This document shows positions 25,949 to 32,808 of a DNA stretch of 64,000 bases, one piece after another. Numbering within the stretch: the first letter of the stretch is position 1; each line of letters begins with the position of its first letter. This DNA comes from Anaeroplasma bactoclasticum (GTDB lineage Bacteria > Bacillota_I > Bacilli_A > Acholeplasmatales > Anaeroplasmataceae), in NCBI GenBank assembly GCA_023663825.1, contig JAMPGQ010000003.1, positions 1-64,000 of the forward strand. The letters run 5' to 3'. The notes below the pieces were generated by a model that made no database searches, was not told where the DNA came from, and was given only the letters and a program-made list of their open reading frames with translations. The translations under genes were made by a program, and so were the position numbers.

Positions 25949-26130
25949 TTATTTGTGTAGTTAAAATAAGAGAGGGCTGATAAGAAACGTTTTATTATGC
26001 TACTTGGTTTAGGTAATCTATTAGAAGACAATTTCAGCTATTTTCATAAACTATTAGAATTGTTTCTCAATAGAGAACTTTTCTTTTAAAATCAGCCAAA
26101 TATATCATATTATTAAAATTTGAAATTTTT
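25949..26130. other. Non-coding gap after the Hsp70-like gene
   Basis: AT-rich. GGCTGAT near 25975 and ATCAGCC near 26091 are inverted, about 110 bp apart. A 30-codon frame (ATG 25997 to 26089) lacks a ribosome site and is not called a gene. Confidence 0.4.
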
Positions 26131-26160
26131 TTGAATTCTTTTTAAAAGTGCATATATAAT
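26131..26160 (+). promoter_or_regulatory. Promoter of the candidate small RNA
   Basis: TTGAAT (26131-26136) and TATAAT (26155-26160) are 18 bp apart. The predicted start, near 26166, falls at the 5' side of the stem of the candidate RNA. Confidence 0.5.
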
Positions 26161-26163
26161 AAA

Positions 26164-26250
26164 AATTACTTATGGGTTAACAAAAAAGCTGTGGTTTGAC
26201 GAAAATTGTATTCAAACAAGGTTTAAATGCCTCCTTAAGTAATTTTTTTG
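26164..26250 (+). ncRNA. Candidate structured small RNA of about 85 nt
   Basis: AATTACTTA (26164-26172) pairs perfectly with TAAGTAATT (26236-26244), followed by a run of T ending at 26249, so the closing stem doubles as a terminator. Inside, GTTTGA (26194-26199) pairs with TCAAAC (26212-26217). Just before the 3' stem arm lies TGCCTCCTTA, which contains CCUCCUU, the anti-Shine-Dalgarno sequence. It has its own promoter. It could act on ribosome sites such as GAGGAGG (26324-26330) of the next gene. No known family was recognised. Confidence 0.5.
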
Positions 26251-26269
26251 TTTTTTTAGAAACTAAACT

Positions 26270-26317
26270 TTTTGTCATTTTCAAAAAGACAAAATTTCAT
26301 CCTTCTTATAGTAAAAT
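26270..26317 (+). promoter_or_regulatory. Shared-architecture promoter (copy 2)
   Basis: TTTTGTC (26270-26276), ATTTTCAAAAA, GACAAAA (26288-26294): an inverted repeat lying where the -35 should be. TATAGT begins at 26307 and TAAAAT at 26312, at the same distance as in copies 1 and 3. No consensus -35 is present, which suggests an activator or repressor site. Confidence 0.65.
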
Positions 26318-26337
26318 AAAATCGAGGAGGAGTGACT

Positions 26338-27150
26338 ATGAACTTAAAATTAATGAAGAAGATGATTCAACAATTTATGTCAAAGGAATTCAATGAAAGA
26401 TCAAAATATATCTTTATTTTGAATTCATTTCTAGACAATCAATTTAAGGAATTAGAAAAAGAAATAGGAAAACCTAAATTAGAAGGCCTTACTCCTATAA
26501 ATCTTTATGTTCAGGCAAAAGAATTATTTGAAGAAAATAAATATTTTGAATGCTTAACAGTTTTAAAACCTTTGATTGAAAACTGTTATTCATCTGCAAT
26601 TTATCTTGCTTATAAGATTTATGATGAATATTATCGCCATCATGAGGATGAATATGAAAAGGTTAAAGAAGAAATTGATTTTGATTTAATCGAAGATATG
26701 TATTTTTATTTATATAAGACATATAGGGAAAGCACATTTCATGTTCCATTTTATTTGACTGATTTAGTTGAACATAAAGCTTTTTTAGATGAGGATGAGA
26801 AAGAAGAATATGTCTATACAATTTTATTAAATTATTATGCGAGATGTAATGGATACGATATGCAGTTATATCAAATTGCCGATGATTTGTGCCAGGATCT
26901 TATGAGATTTAACAAAGGACTTGTATGGATGTATTTTGCTGCTATTAAAGGAAATATATATGCTAAATACAGCTTAGCACTAGCCTATGAAGCTATTGAG
27001 CATTATGAGGGTGCATTTTACTGGTGTAATAAGATTGTTGGAAAAACAGATTTAGAAGCAAATAAGGAAAACTATTATTTGATTAAAAAGCTTGCAGAGG
27101 AAAACGAAGATATTAACAAAGCCTTATTAAGGAGAAAGTCTAATGCCTAA
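26338..27150 (+). CDS. Sel1/TPR-like helical repeat protein A
   Basis: A 270-residue, all-helical, acidic protein without signal or membrane helix. Near the C-terminus it contains a Sel1-like repeat, KGLVWMYFAAIKGNIYAKYS then LALAYEAIEHYEGAFYWCNK, with the typical A-x-x-G-x-x-x-A-x-Y-x-L/I spacing. An earlier part (LYVQAKELFEENKYFECLTV) also looks TPR-like. It is paralogous to the next gene, with which it overlaps by 8 nt. ATG 26338 is chosen over GTG 26332 because GAGGAGG (26324-26330) is 7 nt upstream. Such proteins usually act as scaffolds; the partner is unknown. Confidence 0.75.
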   Translation: MNLKLMKKMIQQFMSKEFNERSKYIFILNSFLDNQFKELEKEIGKPKLEGLTPINLYVQAKELFEENKYFECLTVLKPLIENCYSSAIYLAYKIYDEYYRHHEDEYEKVKEEIDFDLIEDMYFYLYKTYRESTFHVPFYLTDLVEHKAFLDEDEKEEYVYTILLNYYARCNGYDMQLYQIADDLCQDLMRFNKGLVWMYFAAIKGNIYAKYSLALAYEAIEHYEGAFYWCNKIVGKTDLEANKENYYLIKKLAEENEDINKALLRRKSNA

Positions 27151-27976
27151 GATTGATATTTACGAAAGAACTAAACAATTTTTATATCCCGAATACAATA
27201 CTATAGAAGGAAAAAAGAAAATATTAAATTTCATCAAGCTTCCAAGCTTTATGAAAGTGTGTTATGAATTTAATCCAATTACTCCAGAAGATGATTTTTA
27301 TGAAGCAGCTCGAATTTTTGCTGAAAATGCTTTTAAAAATCAAAAATATAAAGAGGCTTTTGAAATATTAAAGAAGCCTATCCAAATTGGGTATATTGAT
27401 TCCATAAAGCTAGCTTACAAATGGGAGGTAAAATTATTAGATGATATTTCAAACTATATATCTAATGAAGATCTAGAAACATTAAATAATCAATATGAAA
27501 TAGTAGCCCGCGAGAAGTTTTCTAATCATATCTCCAACAAAAAAACCTGTGATCTAGCGAAAGAACAAGCTGCAACAAAAAAACTTCAAGATAAAGTGAT
27601 ATTCTTTAATTTAAATAGTTTAAATTGGGCTGCTCGCTTTGGTAGAACAAAAATGTGTTACGATAGAGCTGTTGAAAGATATAAGGACAATATGGACAAT
27701 ATGGGTTTATTTTGGATGCATCTAGCAGCCATCCAAGGACATCAAACAGCCAAGTATTTTATTGGAATAGAATATGAAAGAATTGGAGATTATAAGGAAG
27801 CATTAAAATGGTATAAGGATGTAGTTGAACCTAAAAATTGGATGATAGGGACAAGCTATACAGCTCATATGTCTAGTGTATTATGTAAAAAAAGTACAAC
27901 CTTAAAGCTCTTTAAAGAGGCTGCAGAGGAGTATTGTACTAACTTAGAGGATATAAAATATATTATAAAAGAATAA
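27143..27976 (+). CDS. Sel1/TPR-like helical repeat protein B
   Basis: A 277-residue protein clearly paralogous to the preceding one: DDFYEAARIFAENAFKNQKY is matched by the earlier AKELFEEN segment, and NMGLFWMHLAAIQGHQTAKY then FIGIEYERIGDYKEALKWYK by its Sel1 repeat. All helical, cytoplasmic. AAGGAG lies inside the previous gene just before the ATG, so the two are translated together. The basic N-terminus (YERTKQFLYPEYN) and the KKTCDLAKEQAATKKL segment are not found in the paralogue. Function unknown; the tandem pair may form a heteromeric scaffold. Confidence 0.75.
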   Translation: MPKIDIYERTKQFLYPEYNTIEGKKKILNFIKLPSFMKVCYEFNPITPEDDFYEAARIFAENAFKNQKYKEAFEILKKPIQIGYIDSIKLAYKWEVKLLDDISNYISNEDLETLNNQYEIVAREKFSNHISNKKTCDLAKEQAATKKLQDKVIFFNLNSLNWAARFGRTKMCYDRAVERYKDNMDNMGLFWMHLAAIQGHQTAKYFIGIEYERIGDYKEALKWYKDVVEPKNWMIGTSYTAHMSSVLCKKSTTLKLFKEAAEEYCTNLEDIKYIIKE

Positions 27977-28301
27977 TGTATTAACCATTTTACATACGAA
28001 CTTAAGTATTTGAGGTTTGTTTGAAATAGGAGGGATTTAGACAATGCCAAATAAGAAAGATGATATATAAGTTCAGAAAGAAATTATACAAACAACCATG
28101 CCTCAAAATGTGGGAGAAAAACTAAAGTCTTTAAGCTAAAAAAACGGCATTCAACTTCATTACTAAAATAACAAGAGAATATTTTTGTATTTACTAATTC
28201 TTCACACTCTTTATTTTAAGCAGCGTGTTTAAAAAATTTACATCTCTTCTTGGTTTCAATTTACTTTTTTGGTAAAATGAAATCAAAAAAGAGGGAACTT
28301 C
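27977..28301 (+). other. Gap with a broken small ORF
   Basis: AGGAGGG (28028-28034) correctly precedes ATG 28044, but the frame stops after eight codons (MPNKKDDI, TAA 28068-28070). The same frame continues open to 28139 (QKEIIQTTMPQNVGEKLKSL). This looks like a small gene interrupted by a nonsense mutation; family not recognised. The rest is AT-rich. TTGGTT (28250-28255) and TAAAAT (28273-28278), 17 bp apart, form a promoter for the HigB remnant. Confidence 0.5.
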
Positions 28302-28501
28302 ATGAAAGTTGTTTATAGTGCTCATAGAGTAGAGGAATTATGTACCAACGAGGAAAAGCAATTATTAAATATGGACCCCTTGTAGGTAAAAAACTAATAG
28401 ATTTAGTGATTTTATTAGAAGAAGCAGCAAATCTTTTTGATGTTTCTAAACTTCTACAATATAGACTGCATCCTTTAACTGGAAATAGAAGAGGTGAGTG
28501 A
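28302..28501 (+). pseudogene. Frameshifted and shortened HigB-type toxin
   Basis: ATG 28302 opens MKVVYSAHRVEELCTNEEK, like the start of HigB/RelE plasmid-killer toxins. Near 28355 the homology moves to another frame: AIIKYGPLVGKKLIDLVILL, EEAANLFDV, LHPLTGNRRGE, then TGA 28499-28501. Without correction the original frame ends at 28386. The usual C-terminal strands after GNRRG are missing too, so two lesions exist. Its end overlaps the HigA-like GTG by 4 nt (GTGA). The toxin is probably dead. Confidence 0.8.
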
Positions 28502-29583
28502 GCATTATTGGAAATAAAAGAAGTGTAAATCATCCGGGAATCTATTTATTAGATGCCATAGAAGCGTTAGGAATGACCCAATATGAATTTGGAAAGCGTA
28601 CTAATATTCATCCTAAAACAATTACGCAATTAATCAATGGAGAAGCAAATATAACTTTTGAAATTGCTAATAACTTATCTATGTTTTTTGGAAATAGTGT
28701 TGAGCTTTGGATGAATCTTCAAACTCGATACAATTCTTATTTAAAGGAGAAGGAGTTGGAAGAAAATCAAGAAAAAGAGTGGGAAATAGTTAAATTATTT
28801 GATAAGGATTTTTTAAGTCAAATTTGTAAAATAGAATTTGACAAGTTGAGTAACAGTCAGATTATTGCTGAACTGAAACGCTGCTTTATGGTAACATCAT
28901 TACAAAATTTAAAGACCCCTGATTTATTTTCATTTTGTAAAACTAGTGTTATTAAGGATACAACTGAAAAACAGATTATCTTAAGAAATGCTTGGATTTC
29001 ATACGCAATGTATTTAAGCAAAAATATAGTTTGTGAAGAATATAATAAGTTAGAGTTATTAAATGTCATACCTAAGCTAAGAAGCTTGACTTTAGAAAGA
29101 CCAGATATATTTGAACCTAAATTAAGACAATACCTTTCTTTAGCTGGAATTAAATTTGTTGCATTACTATATTTGAAAGGTTCTAATATATCTGGAGTAA
29201 CTAGGTGGCTACCTAGTGAAAAAGCAATTCTAGTGGTTGTAAATGATTGTGGAAAAAATGCAGACAGAATATGGTTTAGCATATTTCATGAACTAGGTTA
29301 TGCTTTCCAAAATCATAAAAGACATTTAACGATAAGTTTAGAAAAAAATAACATAATTGATCATGATGAAATTGAAGCAAATCAATTTGCAGAAAATCAT
29401 TTAATCCCCTTAGACCAATATAAATTATTTATTTTAAAGAATGATTTTTCTATAGATGCCATCAAATGCTTTGCTGAAAGTATAGGTATTGCAGATTATA
29501 TAGTTATTGGAAGATTAAAAAAGGATAAATTGGTTGATTGGACTATGTATGATGATTATCATATAAAATATTTTATTTGCTGA
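28498..29583 (+). CDS. HigA-type XRE antitoxin fused to a degenerate ImmA/IrrE domain
   Basis: A 361-residue protein. Residues ~5-85 are a HigA-like HTH: HPGIYLLDAIEALGMTQYEF, then TNIHPKTITQLINGEANIT and FFGNSVELWMNLQ. Residues ~190-345 resemble the ImmA/IrrE zinc peptidase fold with IFHELGYAFQNH and the downstream EIEANQFAENHLIP segment. The zinc motif HExxH reads HELGY (His264-Tyr268), so the second His ligand is lost and peptidase activity is doubtful. Long HigA proteins with such a tail are known. With its toxin broken, it may survive as a solitary regulator. Start is GTG; a terminator follows at 29612. Confidence 0.8.
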   Translation: MSIIGNKRSVNHPGIYLLDAIEALGMTQYEFGKRTNIHPKTITQLINGEANITFEIANNLSMFFGNSVELWMNLQTRYNSYLKEKELEENQEKEWEIVKLFDKDFLSQICKIEFDKLSNSQIIAELKRCFMVTSLQNLKTPDLFSFCKTSVIKDTTEKQIILRNAWISYAMYLSKNIVCEEYNKLELLNVIPKLRSLTLERPDIFEPKLRQYLSLAGIKFVALLYLKGSNISGVTRWLPSEKAILVVVNDCGKNADRIWFSIFHELGYAFQNHKRHLTISLEKNNIIDHDEIEANQFAENHLIPLDQYKLFILKNDFSIDAIKCFAESIGIADYIVIGRLKKDKLVDWTMYDDYHIKYFIC

Positions 29584-29611
29584 TGATTCTTATTGATATT
29601 TTTAAAAATTT

Positions 29612-29655
29612 AAGTGAATGAAGAAGATTATCTTTTCGCATTCACTTTTTATTTT
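29612..29655 (+). terminator. Terminator after the HigA-like gene
   Basis: AAGTGAATG (29612-29620) pairs with CATTCACTT (29639-29647), followed by TTTATTTT. It ends directly beside the next promoter element. Confidence 0.65.
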
Positions 29656-29699
29656 GTCATTTTTAAAAAGACAAAATTTAAAGGTGAGTATTGTATAAT
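29652..29699 (+). promoter_or_regulatory. Shared-architecture promoter (copy 3)
   Basis: TTTTGTC (29652-29658), ATTTTTAAAAA, GACAAAA (29670-29676), then TATTG at 29689 and a perfect TATAAT at 29694-29699. Same spacing as at 21568 and 26270. It serves the operon starting at 29725. Confidence 0.7.
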
Positions 29700-29724
29700 G
29701 GGGCTGTAAAGGAGAAGAAGAGAT

Positions 29725-30288
29725 ATGATTTTAGCAGATTACATTTTAATTTTAGTTGTTTTAGGAGTAGCCTTAGTAGGTGTTTTATTAGGATTTGGAA
29801 AAGGAATAAAAATTCTAACTAAAGGAATCATAGGTATTTTAATCTCAATAGTAAATTGTTATTTCTTATTTGGAATGGTGATTCATATTGGTTTTGTAAA
29901 AGATTTTATGAACATCATTGTAAATGGTTTGACAAATGCTTCCAATTGGTTTTGCAATTTTTTACTATTAATTCGAATTGAGATGGTTACTGTAGCTGTA
30001 TTATTATTTGCTGTAGTCATGATAATTCGGAAGATAATCATCGCAATTATAGCAAATATAGTTGAATCAGATCATGTAGTATTTAGAGTAATCAACAAAT
30101 CGTTAGGCGCTTTATTAAGTGTTGTAGCATTTGTTATAGTTGCTTTAATTGTGCTACAAATTGTAGTAGCAGTTCAGCATGATAGTGGCGCTCTATATTC
30201 CTTTTTTAAAGGAAGCTTCTTCCATTTAGATGAAATTTATTTACATAATCCATTACTTGAAGTCTTCGATAAGTTTGTTAGAAAGTAA
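29725..30288 (+). CDS. CvpA-family membrane protein
   Basis: A 187-residue protein with about four membrane helices. The start, YILILVVLGVALVGVLLGFG then KGIKILTKGIIGILIS, is typical of CvpA: a first helix followed by a short cytoplasmic F/G-x-x-K-G turn and a second helix. A second CvpA-family protein is encoded at 57768. CvpA proteins are conserved but poorly understood; in Enterobacteria the name comes from colicin V production. As first gene of an operon with ClpP, a VirD4-like ATPase and FtsK, it could supply a membrane platform. AGGAGAAGAAG precedes the ATG. Confidence 0.72.
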   Translation: MILADYILILVVLGVALVGVLLGFGKGIKILTKGIIGILISIVNCYFLFGMVIHIGFVKDFMNIIVNGLTNASNWFCNFLLLIRIEMVTVAVLLFAVVMIIRKIIIAIIANIVESDHVVFRVINKSLGALLSVVAFVIVALIVLQIVVAVQHDSGALYSFFKGSFFHLDEIYLHNPLLEVFDKFVRK

Positions 30289-30317
30289 AAGTATGTTGAA
30301 CAAAAGGAAAAGGGGGA

Positions 30318-30623
30318 ATGATGGATATTTTAGATATTATATTAGATGAAGAAAACGTAGATCCAATTGTGCTAAAAGATGAGAAAGAAAAAACTTATCG
30401 TTTTGAACAAATTGCAGTAATACCTTACAATCAAAAAATCTATTGTATATTAAAGCCAATAGATAAAATGCATAATGTTGCTGAAGATGAAGCTATTGTG
30501 TTTTATGTTGATGAAAGTAAGGGGGTACCAATTCTATTAGTAGAAAAGAATGAGCTTGCGGCTTTAAAGGTATTTGATGAGTATTATAATTTATTAGAAA
30601 AAAGATTAAATGAGGAGGAGTAG
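30318..30623 (+). CDS. DUF1292-like small acidic protein
   Basis: A 101-residue acidic protein resembling DUF1292: an N-terminal ILDEENVDPIVLKDEKEKTYRF with the D-E-x-G/x-x-x-x-F-E pattern, then FEQIAVIPYNQKIYCILKPID and EDEAIVFYVDE. DUF1292 proteins are small, Firmicutes-specific and of unknown role, often next to yrrK and mreB-type genes. A strong run AAAGGGGGA precedes the ATG. It is followed by ClpP with a 2-nt gap, so the two are surely co-transcribed. Confidence 0.6.
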   Translation: MMDILDIILDEENVDPIVLKDEKEKTYRFEQIAVIPYNQKIYCILKPIDKMHNVAEDEAIVFYVDESKGVPILLVEKNELAALKVFDEYYNLLEKRLNEEE

Positions 30624-30625
30624 AA

Positions 30626-31186
30626 ATGAAATCACAAGAAGAATTTTCAGCACAGTATTCCTTAAGCAGGAATACAATTAACATTTTTGGGCCAATTGAT
30701 GACCGTATGGCAGAGCTTGTTATTGCCGAGCTTCAGTATCTAGATGATAAGGGGGCAGAAGAGATTATTTTGCAGATTAATTCACCAGGTGGAAGCGTAT
30801 CTGCAGGACTTGCCATTTATGATACGATGAATTTTATTAAGGCTAGAATTATTACAGTTGGTATTGGTATGGCATCAAGTATGGGAGCCTTCTTACTTTC
30901 TGCAGGATCTAGAGGATATCGTAGAGCTACAGAAAACTGTGAGATTTTGATTCATCAGCCACTTGGTGGAGCTAGTGGACAAGCAAGTGATGTTATCATT
31001 GCTGCTAAGCATATAGAACGCATAAGAAAGAGATTAAATCAAATCTTATCAGATAATACAGGAAGGTCAATGAAAACCATTCAAAGAGACACAGATCGTG
31101 ATAATATCATGACCGCCCAGGAAGCCTTAGAATATGGCATAATTGATGCTGTTATACCAAGTAAAAATAAAGCAAAGGAGAAGTAA
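30626..31186 (+). CDS. ClpP-family serine peptidase
   Basis: A 186-residue ClpP subunit with the full triad: Ser85 in MASSMGAFLLSAG, His110 in EILIHQPLGG and Asp159 in DRDNIMTAQEALEYG. IILQINSPGGSVSAGLAIYD is the typical oxyanion-hole strand. ClpP forms a 14-mer barrel that degrades unfolded protein delivered by an AAA partner (ClpX, ClpC). No full Clp ATPase is adjacent, but the next gene may encode a degenerate AAA-like protein. The N-terminus is ~5-10 residues shorter or divergent compared with housekeeping ClpP. The embedded location suggests a second, specialised ClpP; whether it is the only one in the genome cannot be seen. Confidence 0.92.
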   Translation: MKSQEEFSAQYSLSRNTINIFGPIDDRMAELVIAELQYLDDKGAEEIILQINSPGGSVSAGLAIYDTMNFIKARIITVGIGMASSMGAFLLSAGSRGYRRATENCEILIHQPLGGASGQASDVIIAAKHIERIRKRLNQILSDNTGRSMKTIQRDTDRDNIMTAQEALEYGIIDAVIPSKNKAKEK

Positions 31187-31188
31187 AT

Positions 31189-32808
31189 ATGTTTGATATA
31201 TTAACAGAAAGCTTTCTATTTGAATACTTTCTATATAGTTCACTCCTTGGTAAATATTTTTGTTCAAAAGATATATTTCATTGCTTAAAGGAAATCTTTT
31301 GCATAAAAGATATGGAGGATTTATATGAAACTATAGAAAGTGAAATAGTAAAGGATATTAAAACGGAAGAGGATTATAAGAGATATAGAAGAATAAAACA
31401 ATATAATGAGCTTATAGAAGTGCCTAAGCTATTTGAAGAAAAAGAAGAGATACTCATTTCCTTAAAAGGAAAAGCAATGAATACTGCGAATCAGTATGCT
31501 TTATTTGCTTCAAATGAGATGACAAAAACCTTGATTGAAAGAAACATTCATAATTATGCAAAACAAGGCAGTATTATTGCTATGCGTGTTTTAGGTACAC
31601 TAGAATGTGCTGGTATCTTTGTTGAAAAGAATAAGAAAAGTGGTCTTAAGTATTTAGAAAAGGCCACACAGTGGGGAGATACATTTGCAGCATTATCTCT
31701 TTTGAAATTTGATGAGGGGCATAGAAAATCTACCTTAGAGAAGTTAAATGCTTCTATATTTGAAACACCATATGCATTTTTATCTTGCCAGCTTCAAAAG
31801 GAATATAATATAAAGACAACTAAGGATAATAAAGAAATCCTATTACTAAAAAAAACATTTGCTAGTGGTAAGTTAAAACAGGATGTTTATGAGCCTTTAT
31901 ATGCTAGATTAATTTTTGGAAGTACATTAAGTATAAAGGATAAAGAAAAGATTGTTTTTTCAGAAAATAAAGAAATTATTTCAGAAGCCTGTGATTTGCC
32001 TTTGAAGTTTAAAGAGGATGATATAAGTGTTGATGAATCTGTATTGATGACTATGCCTATTATAAGATTAGAAGAACAACACAATCTTCTTGTAGGTTTA
32101 AGGAATAGTGATTTAAGAACAATCAAAACCTATAAGCCTTTAGGAGTATATAGTGATTCTTTATATGCTTTAGATATTTATACAAAGAGTATTATAAAGA
32201 TGTTAGATCAAAACCATATTGAAAAAATTGAGGTAAGTGATTTAAGAGGAACAGATTTTGAGCCTACCAAGAACCATACTTTTATTCGCTATGCAGAAGA
32301 AGGAAAAAATAATATTTATCTTTTAATTTTAAAGGGAGAAATAGAGGATTCAATTTTAGAAAATATAATGAATTTTTTAAAGAGTGATAAAAGAGAAAGG
32401 TTTTATTTAAATCATCCCGCAGTGAATTTGAATTTAAGTCAGATTCTGCCTATCTGTATTTGTGATAAAGAGAATGCGAGCAAGCTAAAGAACTTTGTTG
32501 AATTCATTAAAGTAGCAAATATCAATTCTAATGAAAAGACAAATGTTATAAAAGCTATGCTAGAAGAAAAGAGTAAATCATATCTTCTACCTTCTACAAC
32601 AATAGAAGAGCCTGCATTAAAGGAACTTGATGCATTATCCTTAGAAAGCATAGATAAAGTGTTAGATAAGGTCTTAAAGGAATACAGAGTAAAGAATGAA
32701 AAAATTCATTTAACTGTGGAAATGCTTAAGCCATTTGTAGAGGATAAAAAGAAAGCTACTCAGAAAACGACATATGGGTTTGGAGGAATAATCTATGAAA
32801 ATAACTAA
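31189..32808 (+). CDS. Large protein with Sel1-like part and degenerate AAA-like C-terminus
   Basis: A 539-residue cytoplasmic protein. Around 120-180 it has a Sel1-like repeat (YAKQGSIIAMRVLGTLECAG, NKKSGLKYLEKATQWGD). From ~350 the order of elements recalls an AAA+ domain without Walker motifs: NHTFIRYAEEGKNNIYLLIL, FLKSDKRERFYLN, ILPICICDKENASKLKNFVE then FIKVANINSNEKTNVIKAML, which resembles the sensor-1/lid region of Lon- or ClpX-type proteins, and finally a lid-like helical end. No P-loop exists, so it cannot hydrolyse ATP. It follows ClpP by 2 nt and overlaps the VirD4-like gene by 14 nt; a role as ClpP or ATPase adaptor is inference. Confidence 0.5.
   Translation: MFDILTESFLFEYFLYSSLLGKYFCSKDIFHCLKEIFCIKDMEDLYETIESEIVKDIKTEEDYKRYRRIKQYNELIEVPKLFEEKEEILISLKGKAMNTANQYALFASNEMTKTLIERNIHNYAKQGSIIAMRVLGTLECAGIFVEKNKKSGLKYLEKATQWGDTFAALSLLKFDEGHRKSTLEKLNASIFETPYAFLSCQLQKEYNIKTTKDNKEILLLKKTFASGKLKQDVYEPLYARLIFGSTLSIKDKEKIVFSENKEIISEACDLPLKFKEDDISVDESVLMTMPIIRLEEQHNLLVGLRNSDLRTIKTYKPLGVYSDSLYALDIYTKSIIKMLDQNHIEKIEVSDLRGTDFEPTKNHTFIRYAEEGKNNIYLLILKGEIEDSILENIMNFLKSDKRERFYLNHPAVNLNLSQILPICICDKENASKLKNFVEFIKVANINSNEKTNVIKAMLEEKSKSYLLPSTTIEEPALKELDALSLESIDKVLDKVLKEYRVKNEKIHLTVEMLKPFVEDKKKATQKTTYGFGGIIYENN

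Noticed and set aside
25975-26097. Insertion element bounded by GGCTGAT/ATCAGCC
   Set aside because: The arms are only 7 bp, there is no transposase and no target duplication could be seen.
26196-26396. 66-codon frame over the small RNA and the start of the Sel1 gene
   Set aside because: It lacks a ribosome site, covers a promoter and a terminator-like stem and overlaps the well-supported gene at 26338 in another frame.
30626-31186. Phage prohead protease instead of ClpP
   Set aside because: Although ClpP-fold proteases occur in phages, no capsid, portal or terminase gene lies near, and the motifs match ClpP closely.
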